NCBI GenBank assembly: GCA_027307335.1
Contig: DAHUXD010000051.1
Span: forward strand, 56,884 to 120,883
Direction: 5' to 3'
Length of the DNA stretch: 64,000 bases
Source: Acidobacteriota bacterium
GTDB taxonomy: Bacteria; Acidobacteriota; Thermoanaerobaculia; UBA5066; Gp7-AA6
Shown in pieces: positions 43,898 to 52,967 of the stretch. A program made the position numbers and the translations under genes. Within the stretch, counting starts at the first letter, position 1; every line of letters begins with the position of its first letter. The notes below the pieces were generated by a model. That model was not told the origin of the DNA. It was given only the letters and a program-made list of their open reading frames with translations, and did not search any database.

Positions 43898-45649
43898 GTG
43901 CGCGTCCTCTCGGTGCTCCTGATCGCCCTCGCCGTCGCGCCGGCCGTCCGCGCGCAGGGCCCATCGGCGGCGCTCCAGACGCTCTTCGACGAGGAGTGGC
44001 AGTTCCGGCTGAAGGAGAACCCGCTCTTCGCGACGTATGCGGGCGACCACCGGTACGACGCCCTCCTTCCCTCGATGACGCCGGAGGACCTCGCCCGCCG
44101 GGCGGCGCACGATCGGGACACCCTCGCGAAACTGAAGGCGATCGACCGCGGCGCGCTGTCGCCCTCGGAGCGCGTCAGCGCCGACATGATGGCGCGCGAG
44201 CTCGCCGACTCCCTCTCCGACTACGAGTTCGGCGCCTACCGGATCCCGATCACCTCCGACAGCGGCTTCCACACGGACTTCGCCGACCTGCCCGACCGCA
44301 TGCCGTTCGCGACGACGAAGGATTACGAGAACTACATCGCGCGGCTCAACGCGTTCCCGCGCTACGTGGCGCAGGAGATCGCGCTCATGCGGGCGGGGCG
44401 GGACGCCGGTTTCACGGTGCCGCAGGTGGTCTTCGAGGGCTACGAGATCACGATGACGACGCACGTCGTCACCGATCCCTCGAAGAGCGTCTTCTTCGCG
44501 CCGTTCCGGAGGTTTCCGCCGGGCGTGCCGGAGGCCGAGCGCGCGCGGCTGACCGAGGCCGGGCGGCGCGCCGTGATGGACGGAGCGGTCCAGGGATACC
44601 GGACCCTCTTCGAGTTCATGCGCACGGACTACGTCCCCCGCGCGCGCGCGACCGTCGGCGCCTCGGCGATGCCGAAGGGCAAGGCGTACTACGCGTTCCT
44701 GGTGCGCCGCTACACGACGCTCGACGTCACGCCGGAGCAGGTGCACGAGCTCGGCCGGCAGGAGGTGCTCCGCATCCGCGCCGAGATGGACGCGGCGATC
44801 GCGAAGACCGGATTCCAGGGCAACTTCGAGGCGTTCCTGAACATGCTGCGGACCGACCCGCGCTTCTATCCGAAGTCGGGCGACGAGCTGCTGAAGGACG
44901 CCTCGTACATCGCGAAGCGGATGGACGGGAAGCTCCCGTCGATGTTCGGGAAGCTGCCGCGGCTGCCGTACGGCATCGCGCCGGTTCCCGACCACCTCGG
45001 TCCGAAGTACACCGGGGGCCGGTACATCCCCGCGCCGGTCGGCAGCACGCAGGCCGGCGAGTACTGGGTCAATACCTTCTTCCTCGACAAGCGGCCGCTC
45101 TACACGCTCGAGGCGCTGACGCTGCACGAGGCGGTGCCCGGGCATCACCTCCAGATCGCGCTCGCGCAGGAGATGACCGGGTTGCCCGAATTCCGTCGCT
45201 TCTCGGACGTCGGCGCGTTCGTCGAGGGGTGGGCGCTCTACGCCGAGCGGCTCGGTCTCGAGGCCGGCTTCTACACCGACCCGTACAGCGACTTCGGGCG
45301 GCTGACGTACGAGATGTGGCGGGCGTGCCGCCTCGTCGTCGACACGGGTCTCCACGCGATGGGGTGGACGCGCGCGGAGGCGATCGACTACCTGGAGGGC
45401 CACACCGCGCTCTCGACGCACGAGGTCCGGACGGAGATCGACCGGTACATCTCGTGGCCGGGCCAGGCGCTCTGCTACAAGATGGGCGAGCTGAAGATCC
45501 GGCAGCTGCGGCGCGAGGCCGAGGAGGCGCTCGGGCCGCGCTTCGATCTGCGCGCGTTCCACGACGTCGTGCTCGGCAACGGCGCCGTGCCGCTGCCGGT
45601 CCTCGAGGAGCAGGTGCGCGCCTGGGTGGCCGCGCGGAAAGCCGCATGA
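43898..45649 (+). CDS. DUF885 exported peptidase-like protein
   Basis: A 583-residue protein. GTG 43898 gives a signal peptide (VRVLSVLLIALAVAPAVRAQ). The DUF885 domain fills the mature chain: AYRIPITSDSGFHTDFADLPDRMPFATTKDYENYIARL, VPQVVFEGYEI, a helical mid-part, and the gluzincin-like site ALTLHEAVPGHHLQIALAQE with a downstream Glu in SDVGAFVEGWALYAERLG. This resembles zinc metallopeptidases, though activity is rarely tested in this family. It overlaps the next gene (ATGA), so it is translated with the hydroxyproline operon, which suggests it provides Hyp-containing peptides. It follows the selenoprotein by 32 bp. Confidence 0.85.
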   Translation: MRVLSVLLIALAVAPAVRAQGPSAALQTLFDEEWQFRLKENPLFATYAGDHRYDALLPSMTPEDLARRAAHDRDTLAKLKAIDRGALSPSERVSADMMARELADSLSDYEFGAYRIPITSDSGFHTDFADLPDRMPFATTKDYENYIARLNAFPRYVAQEIALMRAGRDAGFTVPQVVFEGYEITMTTHVVTDPSKSVFFAPFRRFPPGVPEAERARLTEAGRRAVMDGAVQGYRTLFEFMRTDYVPRARATVGASAMPKGKAYYAFLVRRYTTLDVTPEQVHELGRQEVLRIRAEMDAAIAKTGFQGNFEAFLNMLRTDPRFYPKSGDELLKDASYIAKRMDGKLPSMFGKLPRLPYGIAPVPDHLGPKYTGGRYIPAPVGSTQAGEYWVNTFFLDKRPLYTLEALTLHEAVPGHHLQIALAQEMTGLPEFRRFSDVGAFVEGWALYAERLGLEAGFYTDPYSDFGRLTYEMWRACRLVVDTGLHAMGWTRAEAIDYLEGHTALSTHEVRTEIDRYISWPGQALCYKMGELKIRQLRREAEEALGPRFDLRAFHDVVLGNGAVPLPVLEEQVRAWVAARKAA

Positions 45650-47196
45650 AGCCCCCCGCCGTCTTCCAGGCGAGGAACCCGGCGACCGGCGCGACGCTCG
45701 AGGGCGAGTTCCGGGACGCGAGCCCCGGCGAGATCGACGCGGCCGCGCGCGCGGCCGAGCGGGCCTTCGACTCCTACGCGGCGCTTCCGGCCTCGAGGCG
45801 GGCGGAGTTCCTGCGCGCCGTCGCGCAGAAGATCCTCGGGCTCGGCGACCGCCTCCTCGAGCGGGCCGCGGCGGAGACGGCGCTGCCGCTCCCGCGCCTC
45901 GAGAGCGAGCGCGCGCGCACCGTCAGCCAGGCCCTCCTCTTCGCCGACCTGATCGAGGAGGGCTCCTGGGCCGGGGCGCGCATCGATCGTGCGGTGCCCG
46001 ACCGCAAGCCGCAGCCGAGGCCCGACATCCGCCGGATGCTGGTGCCGCTCGGGCCGGTGGCCGTCTTCGGCGCGTCGAACTTTCCGCTCGCGTTCTCCGT
46101 CGCCGGCGGCGACACGATCTCGGCGCTCGCGGCCGGATGCCCGGTCGTCGTCAAGGCCCACCCGGCGCATCCCGGCACCTCCGACCTCGTCGCCTCCGCG
46201 GTGCGCGCCGCGGCGCGCGAGACCGGCATGGCCGAGGGCGTCTTCGGGATCGTCCACGGCACGTCGCCCGAGGTCGGCATCACGCTCGTGACGCATCCCG
46301 CGATCCGCGCGGTCGGCTTCACGGGATCGCTCCTCGCGGGCCGGACGCTCTTCGACGCGGCGGCGCTCCGGCCGGAGCCGATTCCGGTCTACGCGGAGAT
46401 GGGCTCGGCCAACCCGGTCTTCGTCCTGCCCGGCGCCATCGCCGACCGTGGCTCCGCGATCGCTCGCGGGCTGGCCGCCTCCGTCACGCTCGGAGCGGGG
46501 CAGTTCTGCACGAACCCGGGGCTCGTCTTCGTCGTGGACTCTCCGGCGGCATCCGCGTTCCTCGAAGAGGCCGGCAACTGTCTCGCCGCGACCGCGCCCG
46601 GCACGATGGTCCACGCCGGCATCAAGGCGGCGTACGACCGGGAGGTCGGCCAGGTCGCGCGGCTCGCCGGCGTTTCGATCGCCGCGCGCGCCTCGGGTCC
46701 GGGCGCGCACCCGGACACCGAGGCGCCCGCGATGCTGCTCCTCGCCGATGCGCGCGCCTGGTCGGCGCAACCCCGGCTCGGCGAGGAGATCTACGGCCCG
46801 GCGACCCTCGCCGTGCGCTGCGCGTCCCGGCCGGAGATGCTCGAGCTCGCGCGGAGCCTGCACGGCCACCTCACGGCGACGATCCACGGCAACGAGAAGG
46901 ACCTCGCCGAGTGGGGCGATCTCGTGGCGATCCTCAAGAAGCGCGCCGGACGCCTCGTCTTCAACGGCTTCCCGACCGGCGTGGAGGTCTGTCCCGCGAT
47001 GCAGCACGGCGGACCGTATCCGGCGACGACCGACGCGCGGTCGACGTCGGTCGGCACGGCCGCGATCGAGCGCTTCGTGCGTCCCGTCTGCTACCAGGAC
47101 TTCCCGCAGGCCGCGCTGCCCGAGGAGCTCGCCGACGCGAACCCGCGCGGCATCTGGCGGCTCGTCGACGGCCACCTGACGCGGGACCCCGTGTGA
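45646..47196 (+). CDS. 2-oxoglutarate semialdehyde dehydrogenase (aldehyde dehydrogenase)
   Basis: A 516-residue aldehyde dehydrogenase. Motifs: VAVFGASNFPLAFSVAGGDTISALAAGCPVVVKAHPAHP (cofactor), GFTGSLLAGRTLF, the general-base Glu in VYAEMGSANPVF and the nucleophile in LGAGQFCTNPG. The F-G-A-S-N-F-P-L-A-F-S-V-A-G-G-D segment is characteristic of NAD(P)-dependent 2,5-dioxopentanoate dehydrogenases. It would oxidise 2,5-dioxopentanoate, the product of the deaminase encoded at 50887, to 2-oxoglutarate: last step of hydroxyproline use. ATG 45646 overlaps the DUF885 stop. Confidence 0.9.
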   Translation: MKPPAVFQARNPATGATLEGEFRDASPGEIDAAARAAERAFDSYAALPASRRAEFLRAVAQKILGLGDRLLERAAAETALPLPRLESERARTVSQALLFADLIEEGSWAGARIDRAVPDRKPQPRPDIRRMLVPLGPVAVFGASNFPLAFSVAGGDTISALAAGCPVVVKAHPAHPGTSDLVASAVRAAARETGMAEGVFGIVHGTSPEVGITLVTHPAIRAVGFTGSLLAGRTLFDAAALRPEPIPVYAEMGSANPVFVLPGAIADRGSAIARGLAASVTLGAGQFCTNPGLVFVVDSPAASAFLEEAGNCLAATAPGTMVHAGIKAAYDREVGQVARLAGVSIAARASGPGAHPDTEAPAMLLLADARAWSAQPRLGEEIYGPATLAVRCASRPEMLELARSLHGHLTATIHGNEKDLAEWGDLVAILKKRAGRLVFNGFPTGVEVCPAMQHGGPYPATTDARSTSVGTAAIERFVRPVCYQDFPQAALPEELADANPRGIWRLVDGHLTRDPV

Positions 47197-47270
47197 GGGC
47201 GCCCGCGGCGCGGGAACGCCGCGTCGGCTTCCGGGCCGAGCGACGCGAGGGCCGGGAGCCGAAAGAGAAA

Positions 47271-48230
47271 TTGAAGCTTCCCGAGACCCTGGAGGTCGTC
47301 GACTCGCACACGGAGGGCGAGCCCACCCGCGTCGTCGTCGCCGGATGGCCGCCGCTCGAGGCGCCGACGATGTCGGGCCGTCGCGAGGAGCTCGACCGGC
47401 GCTTCGGTCCGCTCTGGCGCGGCGCGATCCTCGAGCCGCGCGGCCACGACGCGCTGGTCGGCGCGCTCCTGACGCCGCCGGTCTCCCGAGGCGCGGTGGC
47501 GGGCATCGTCTTCTTCGACAACGTGGGCCCGCTCTGGATGTGCGGGCACGGCACGATCGGGGTCGTGCGCACTCTCGAGCACCTGGGCCGGATCAACCCC
47601 GGTTCGGTCCGCCTCGACACTCCCGTGGGTGCCGTCGGCGCGGAGCTCGCGGTCGACGGCCTCGTCACGATCGAGAACGTGCCGGCGCGCTGCCTCGCGC
47701 GGGACGTCGCCGTCGAGGTCCCCGGCGTCGGCCGCGCCGTCGGCGACGTCGCCTACGGCGGCAACTGGTTCTTCCTCGTCCGGTCCGGCGTCGCCGAGGC
47801 GATCGAGCCGGGCAACGGCGAGCGGCTGCGGACCGTCACCCTCGCGATTCAGAAGGCGCTCGCCGAGCGGGGGATCACCGGGGACGGCGGCGAGGCCGTC
47901 GACCATGTCATCTTGTATGGGCCCCCGTCCCGGTCGGACGCCGACAGCCGCAACTACGTCATGTGCCCGGGCGGCGCCTACGATCGCTCGCCCTGCGGGA
48001 CGGGAACGTCCGCGCGGATGGCCGCCCTCCATGCGCGGGGGGAGCTCTCTCCCGGGCAGCGGCTCCGGCAGGAGTCGATCACGGGAAGCCTGTTCACCGG
48101 CTGGCTCGAGGAGCGCGAGGGCGGTCTCGTGCCTCGGATCCAGGGGCGCGCGTTCGTCACCGGAAAGACGACCCTCTACTTCGACCCGCGCGATCCGTTC
48201 CGGCACGGGCTCGGAGGTCATGCCGACTGA
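47271..48230 (+). CDS. 4-hydroxyproline 2-epimerase (proline racemase family)
   Basis: A 319-residue enzyme from TTG 47271 (ETLEVVDSHTEGEPTRVVV, the usual family start). GTG 47193 would add 26 charged residues and is less likely. The two catalytic cysteines are present: LWMCGHGTIGV and DRSPCGTGTSARMA. The latter motif and the neighbouring genes point to the hydroxyproline epimerase group. It converts trans-4-hydroxy-L-proline to cis-4-hydroxy-D-proline. No selenocysteine here. Overlaps the next gene by 11 bases. Confidence 0.9.
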   Translation: MKLPETLEVVDSHTEGEPTRVVVAGWPPLEAPTMSGRREELDRRFGPLWRGAILEPRGHDALVGALLTPPVSRGAVAGIVFFDNVGPLWMCGHGTIGVVRTLEHLGRINPGSVRLDTPVGAVGAELAVDGLVTIENVPARCLARDVAVEVPGVGRAVGDVAYGGNWFFLVRSGVAEAIEPGNGERLRTVTLAIQKALAERGITGDGGEAVDHVILYGPPSRSDADSRNYVMCPGGAYDRSPCGTGTSARMAALHARGELSPGQRLRQESITGSLFTGWLEEREGGLVPRIQGRAFVTGKTTLYFDPRDPFRHGLGGHAD

Positions 48231-49338
48231 CGCGATCGTCGTCGGCGCGGGCGTCGTCGGCGCGGCGTGCGCCGAGGCCCTCGCGGCGGCGGGCCTCTCC
48301 GTCACCGTCCTCGAGTCGCGCTTCGCGGCGGGCGGCGCCACGGCCGCGGCGATGGGCCACCTCGTCGTCATGGACGACTCGGAGGCGCAGTTCGCGCTGA
48401 CGCGCCTGTCGCGCGATCTCTGGACCCGGCGCGCGGGCGAGATGCCGCCCGGCTGCGAGGACGAGCGGACGGGCACGCTCTGGATCGCGGCGACGGAGGA
48501 CGAGCTCGCGCTCGTCGGAAACAAGGCCGCGTTCTACCGCGAGCGCGGCGTCGACGTCGCGGAGCTCGACGGCGGCGCGCTCGCGCGGGAAGAGCCGAAC
48601 CTGCGGCCCGGCCTCGCGGGCGCGCTGCTCGTGCCGGACGACCGCGTCGTCTACCCGCCGAACGCGGCGCGCTGGCTCCTCTCCCGGGCGGCGGCGCGGG
48701 GGGCGCGCCTCGTCGAGGGCGCGGAGGTCTCGGCGATCCACGGCCGACGCGTGGCGACGCGGACGGGGGATCTCGAGGCCGCCTGCGTCGTCAACGCCAC
48801 GGGCGCCGCCGCGCCGCTCCTGACGCCCGGGCTGCCGGTGGCGCCGCGCAAGGGCCACCTCGTGATCACGGACCGGTACCCGGGCTTCTGCCGGCGGCAG
48901 CTCGTCGAGCTCGGGTACCTCCGGAGCGCCCACGGCGCCTCGAACGAGTCGGTGGCCTTCAACCTGCAGCCGCGCGCCACCGGCCAGATGCTCCTCGGCT
49001 CCTCGCGGGAGTTCGCCGGCTTCGACGCCTCGATCCGTCCCGCGATCCGGGCGCGCATGGTCCTCCGCGCGCTCGAGTACGCGCCGGCGCTCGCGGCGCT
49101 TTCGGCGATCCGCACGTGGACGGGGTTCCGCCCCGCGACGCCGGACAACCTGCCGCTCATCGGCGCGTGGCCGGAGACGCCCGGCCTCTTCGTCGCGACC
49201 GGGCACGAGGGTCTCGGCATCACGACCGCGCTCGGGACGGCGCGGCTCGTCGCCGACGCGGTGCTCGGGCGAACGAGTCCGATCGACCCGGCGCCGTACC
49301 GGCCGACGCGGGCCTTTCCGGGGGCGGCGCATGCGTGA
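48220..49338 (+). CDS. FAD-dependent D-amino-acid (D-hydroxyproline) dehydrogenase subunit
   Basis: A 372-residue DadA/glycine-oxidase-type flavoprotein. The N-terminal FAD loop is VVGAGVVGAACAEALAAAGLSVTVLE. Mid-chain QLVELGYLRSAHG and FNLQPRATGQMLLGSSREF, and C-terminal ALSAIRTWTGFRPATPDNLPLIG with FVATGHEGLGITTALGTARL close the FAD site. ATG 48220 has CGGAGG upstream. It should oxidise cis-4-hydroxy-D-proline with the fused electron-transfer subunit encoded next, matching the beta subunit of heteromeric enzymes. Starts inside the epimerase gene and overlaps the next by eight bases. Confidence 0.85.
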   Translation: MPTDAIVVGAGVVGAACAEALAAAGLSVTVLESRFAAGGATAAAMGHLVVMDDSEAQFALTRLSRDLWTRRAGEMPPGCEDERTGTLWIAATEDELALVGNKAAFYRERGVDVAELDGGALAREEPNLRPGLAGALLVPDDRVVYPPNAARWLLSRAAARGARLVEGAEVSAIHGRRVATRTGDLEAACVVNATGAAAPLLTPGLPVAPRKGHLVITDRYPGFCRRQLVELGYLRSAHGASNESVAFNLQPRATGQMLLGSSREFAGFDASIRPAIRARMVLRALEYAPALAALSAIRTWTGFRPATPDNLPLIGAWPETPGLFVATGHEGLGITTALGTARLVADAVLGRTSPIDPAPYRPTRAFPGAAHA

Positions 49339-50890
49339 ATCCGTGCGCCTCACGGTCGACGGCCGCGCGGTCCTCGCGGAGGCCGGCGTCACGGTCGCGG
49401 CCGCCCTCTGGAACGCGGGCGTTCTCGGGCTGCGCCGCTCCGTCGGCGGCGAGGCGCGGGGCGTCCTCTGCGCGATGGGAATCTGCTACGAGTGCCGCGT
49501 CGGGATCGACGGCGTGCCGCACCGGCGCGCCTGCATGGAGCTCGTCGCCGACGGCATGGTGATCGGGACGGGAGCGGCGGCGCCCGACGTCCCTCGTCCC
49601 GCGTCCCGCGTTCCCGAGCGGGTCTCTGTCGAGGCCGACGTCGCCGTGATCGGCGCCGGACCCGCCGGCGTGGCGGCCGCGTGCCGCGCGGCCGAGTCGG
49701 GCGCGCGGACGCTCCTCCTCGACGACGCCGCGGCGTCGGGCGGGCAGATCCATCGGCGGCTCCCGGGCCAGCCGCCGCCCGAGGCCGCGCGCTCCTGGCT
49801 CGAGCGTCTCGAGCGCTCGGGCGCGCAGCGGATCGCCGGCGCGACCGTCGCCGAGGCGCGCCGCGAGGGCGAGGGGTTCGTTCTCCTCGCCGATTGCGGC
49901 GGAGCGGCGCTCGCCGTCACCGCCCGGCGGGTGATCCTCGCGACCGGCGCGCGGGAGCTCTTCCTGCCCTTCCCCGGCTGGACGCTGCCGGGCGTCCTCG
50001 GCGCCGGCGGCGCGCAGGCGCTCGCGAAAGGCGGCGCCTCGCTCGCGGGCCGCATCGCCGTCGTCGCGGGTTCGGGGCCGCTGCTGCTCGCGGTCGCGGC
50101 GCACCTCGCGAAGGCCGGCGCCGAGGTCGCGCTCGTCGCGGAGCAGGCGCCGCTCGGCGCGCTCGCGATCTTCGGCAGCGCGCTCGCCCTCGCTCCCGGC
50201 AAGCTCCTCGAGGCGGCCCGGTACCGGGCCGCGTTCTCGGACACGCCCTTCCGCACGGGCGCGTGGATCGCGGAGGCGCGCGGGACGGATCGGGTCGAGC
50301 GCGTCGTCGTCGAGGACGGATCCGGCCGTTTCGAGATCCCCTGCGACCTCGCGGCCGTCGCTCACGGCCTGGTGCCCAACACCGAGCTCGCGCGGCTCCT
50401 CGGTTGCGGGACGGAGAGCGGTGCGGTCCGCGTCGAAGCGCAGCAGGAGACGACCGTGCCCGGGGTCTTCGCCGCGGGCGAGACATGCGGCGTCGCCGGC
50501 ATCGACGTCGCGATCGCGGAGGGGGAGATCGCGGGACTCGCCGCCGCGGGCCGCGATGCCTCGGCGGCGCCGCCCCTCCTCCGCGCGCGCGCCCGCGGCC
50601 GCTCCCTCGCTCGACGGATGGCGCGGGCGTTCCGGCCGCGCGCGGAGCTGCGCCGCCTCGCGCGCCCGGACACCGTCGTCTGCCGCTGCGAAGACGCGCG
50701 CCTGGCGTCGATCGCCGCGTGCGGCGCCGCGCGGGAGGCCAAGCTCGCCGCCCGCGCCGGGATGGGACCGTGTCAGGGCCGCGTGTGCGCGCCGGCGCTC
50801 GAGTTCCTCTTCGGGTGGGATTCGGATACGGTACGCCCGCCCGCGCGGCCGGTGCCCCTCGGCCACCTCGCGCGGGAGGAGACGACATGA
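49331..50890 (+). CDS. Fused 2Fe-2S/FAD subunit of D-hydroxyproline dehydrogenase
   Basis: A 519-residue fusion. Residues 1-95 are a 2Fe-2S domain with Cys 47, 52, 55 and 68 (GVLCAMGICYECRVG, RRACM). From about 100 is a two-dinucleotide flavoprotein (VAVIGAGPAGVAAACRAAESG; AVVAGSGPLLLAVAAHLAKAG). The C-terminal 70 residues form a BFD-like 2Fe-2S unit (VVCRCEDARLAS, MGPCQGRVCAP). In most bacteria the first domain and the rest are separate gamma and alpha subunits of hydroxyproline dehydrogenase. Here they are one chain. It would pass electrons from the DadA-like subunit to a quinone or other acceptor. Confidence 0.85.
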   Translation: MRESVRLTVDGRAVLAEAGVTVAAALWNAGVLGLRRSVGGEARGVLCAMGICYECRVGIDGVPHRRACMELVADGMVIGTGAAAPDVPRPASRVPERVSVEADVAVIGAGPAGVAAACRAAESGARTLLLDDAAASGGQIHRRLPGQPPPEAARSWLERLERSGAQRIAGATVAEARREGEGFVLLADCGGAALAVTARRVILATGARELFLPFPGWTLPGVLGAGGAQALAKGGASLAGRIAVVAGSGPLLLAVAAHLAKAGAEVALVAEQAPLGALAIFGSALALAPGKLLEAARYRAAFSDTPFRTGAWIAEARGTDRVERVVVEDGSGRFEIPCDLAAVAHGLVPNTELARLLGCGTESGAVRVEAQQETTVPGVFAAGETCGVAGIDVAIAEGEIAGLAAAGRDASAAPPLLRARARGRSLARRMARAFRPRAELRRLARPDTVVCRCEDARLASIAACGAAREAKLAARAGMGPCQGRVCAPALEFLFGWDSDTVRPPARPVPLGHLAREETT

Positions 50891-51780
50891 AGTGGGAAGG
50901 CGTGTTTCCGGCGGTCACCACTCCGTTCCGCGAGGACCTCTCGCTCGACCTCGATTTCCTGCCGCGCCACCTCGAGGCGATGCTGGCCGCGGGCTGCCGC
51001 GGGTTCGTCCCGCTCGGTTCGCTCGGCGAGTCGGCGACGCTGTCGTTGCCGGAGAAGGAGCGCGTGCTCGCGGCGTGCCGCACGGCGCTCGGGACTCGCG
51101 CCGCGCTCGTCGCGGGCGTCGCCGCGCTCTCGACGGCCGAGGCGGTCGCGACCGCGCGGCTGGCGCGCGACCGGGGCTGCGACGGCCTGATGGTCCTGCC
51201 GCCCTACGTGTATCGGACGGACCGGCGGGAGACGCTGGCGCACTTCGACGCCGTGATCGCCGCGACCGAGCTCCCGTGCATGCTCTACAACAATCCGATT
51301 GCTTACGGGACCGACGTGCTCCCGGAGGACCTGGCGCTCCTCGCCGCGCGGCACCGGAACCTCGCGGCCGTGAAGGAGTCGAGCGCCGACGTGCGGCGCG
51401 TGACGGCGATCCGCGCGCTTCTCGGCCCGCGGCTCGCCCTCTTCGTCGGGGTCGACGACCTGATCGTCGAGGGGATCGCGGCGGGGGCGGTCGGCTGGAT
51501 CGCCGGCCTCGTCAACGCGCTGCCGCGCGAGTCGGTGCGCCTGTTCGACCTCGTCGCGGGCGGACGCGCCGGGGAGGCGCGGGCCCTCTACGAATGGTTC
51601 CTGCCGCTGCTCCGCCTCGACGTCGTGCCGAAATTCGTGCAGCTGATCAAGCTCGTCCAGCAGGAGTGCGGGATCGGCTCGGAGCGGGTGCGTCCCCCGC
51701 GGCTCGTTCTGGAGGGAGCCGAGCGCGCGGAGGCGCTCTCCGTGATTCGGGAGCGCCTCGCGCGACGGCCGGGGGTCTGA
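50887..51780 (+). CDS. 1-pyrroline-4-hydroxy-2-carboxylate deaminase (DapA family)
   Basis: A 297-residue TIM-barrel lyase. Family features: GVFPAVTTPF, VPLGSLGESATLSLPEKERV, the Schiff-base Lys in LAAVKESSADV, the Tyr in VLPPYVYRTD and ELPCMLYNNPIAYGTDV. The Y-N-N-P and K-E-S-S context fits the hydroxyproline deaminase branch better than dihydrodipicolinate synthase, supported by operon position. It turns 1-pyrroline-4-hydroxy-2-carboxylate into 2,5-dioxopentanoate plus ammonia. ATG 50887 overlaps the preceding stop (ATGA). Last gene of the operon. Confidence 0.88.
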   Translation: MKWEGVFPAVTTPFREDLSLDLDFLPRHLEAMLAAGCRGFVPLGSLGESATLSLPEKERVLAACRTALGTRAALVAGVAALSTAEAVATARLARDRGCDGLMVLPPYVYRTDRRETLAHFDAVIAATELPCMLYNNPIAYGTDVLPEDLALLAARHRNLAAVKESSADVRRVTAIRALLGPRLALFVGVDDLIVEGIAAGAVGWIAGLVNALPRESVRLFDLVAGGRAGEARALYEWFLPLLRLDVVPKFVQLIKLVQQECGIGSERVRPPRLVLEGAERAEALSVIRERLARRPGV

Positions 51781-51782
51781 CT

Positions 51783-52319
51783 TTACTTGTTTGCGGGAAC
51801 GGCGGCGTTGCTGTTGGTCGGGATCGGGAGCTGATTGAGGAGATTCAGGCGCGCGGCCGTCGTCGTGTAGTCGTCGATGAGCGCGAAGCGGCCGGCCGCA
51901 TGCGCATTGATCTTCTGGCTGAGGATCCCGTAGTACTTCATCCGCAGGTCGACCGTCTTCTTCTGCAGGTTCGACGAATCCGTGAGGAGACTCGTGATCT
52001 CGGCGTCCGACACGTTCTGGAAGTTGTCGGCGTACTTCTTCGCCAGATCGACACGGGCGGCCGTGATGGCGTTCTTCTCCTTCTCGAAGTCGGCGTAGAC
52101 GGCCCAGAAGGCCTCCAGCTGCTGCGGCGTCAAGTCGCTCATGCCGGCGGCGAAGAGCTTCTTGCGCGCGTCGGACAGCGCCATCTTGTACCGATCGATG
52201 TTCAGGGTCTCCTGCCCCGAGGCCGACATCGACTGGCCGGACTGACCGGACGACGGCTGCTGCGCAACCGCCGCGGCGGCGATCCCGGCCGCCAGGGAAA
52301 GGACGAGGACCTTCTTCAT
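51783..52319 (-). CDS. Small exported helical protein with LTPQQ motif
   Basis: A 178-residue protein with a signal peptide (VLVLSLAAGIAAAAVAQQ) and a Ser/Gly/Gln linker. A long helical region follows: ARKKLFAAGMSDLTPQQLEAFWAVYADFEKEKNAI, then SDAEITSLLTDSSNLQKKTVDLRMKYYGILSQKI. One LTxxQ motif suggests relation to Spy/CpxP-type periplasmic helical proteins, comparable with the C-terminal modules of DUF3604 paralogs B and C. Role unknown. It converges with the hydroxyproline operon, with three bases between stops. Confidence 0.7.
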   Translation of the reverse strand: MKKVLVLSLAAGIAAAAVAQQPSSGQSGQSMSASGQETLNIDRYKMALSDARKKLFAAGMSDLTPQQLEAFWAVYADFEKEKNAITAARVDLAKKYADNFQNVSDAEITSLLTDSSNLQKKTVDLRMKYYGILSQKINAHAAGRFALIDDYTTTAARLNLLNQLPIPTNSNAAVPANK

Positions 52320-52419
52320 GACCTTCTCTCCTTTGTGATGCTTGAGCCGGCCTCGCCTCGAGACGGACCGGCCGTGATCGAAAGGGCGGATCCTATACCA
52401 GGAGAGAGAGTGCCGCCGG

Positions 52420-52890
52420 CTAGACGTGGCAGCTTCCGCCGCCGCGCTTCTCGAAGTAGCGCTGGTGGTACTCCTCGGCGCGCCAGAAGGGCTGGGCGGG
52501 GGAGATCTCGGTCACGATCGGCCGCGCGAACTTCCCGCTCGCGGCCAGGCGGTCGCGCGAGGCGCGCGCCGCCTTCTCCTGCTCGGCGTCGTGGAAGAAG
52601 ATGGCCGAGCGGTACTGCGTGCCGACATCGGGACCCTGGCGGTTCAGCTGCGTCGGGTTGTGGCTCTCCCAGAACACGTCGAGCAGCCGGTCGTACGGGA
52701 CGACCTTCGGGTCGTAGTCGACCTCGACCACCTCGGCGTGGCCCGTCTCGTCGCTGCAGACGTCCTCGTAGGTGGGATTCGAGGAGCGGCCCCCGCTGTA
52801 CCCGACGGCCGTCGCCGTCACCCCCGGAATCTGACGGAACGTCTCCTCGACTCCCCAGAAGCAGCCGGCCCCGAACGTCGCCTTGGCCAT
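52420..52890 (-). CDS. msrA: Peptide methionine sulfoxide reductase A
   Basis: A 156-residue MsrA. The catalytic motif [21 protein letters not shown] has the nucleophile Cys near residue 9, followed by [57 protein letters not shown] and [18 protein letters not shown], which ends with a possible resolving Cys. It repairs Met-S-sulfoxide in proteins with thioredoxin. ATG 52890 has CGGAGG at good spacing. No MsrB is adjacent. Divergent from the pirin gene, with 77 bp between starts. Confidence 0.97.
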   Translation of the reverse strand: MAKATFGAGCFWGVEETFRQIPGVTATAVGYSGGRSSNPTYEDVCSDETGHAEVVEVDYDPKVVPYDRLLDVFWESHNPTQLNRQGPDVGTQYRSAIFFHDAEQEKAARASRDRLAASGKFARPIVTEISPAQPFWRAEEYHQRYFEKRGGGSCHV

Positions 52891-52967
52891 GACAGGTCCT
52901 CCGATGAGCGCCGACAACAGTGCCGGGCGGAACCCGATTCCCCCCGGCGCGCGTATTCCGCATCATC

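Noticed and set aside
47193-47270. GTG 47193 as the epimerase start
   Set aside because: It adds 26 Arg/Glu-rich residues not expected in the family; TTG 47271 gives the standard N-terminus. Not fully excluded.
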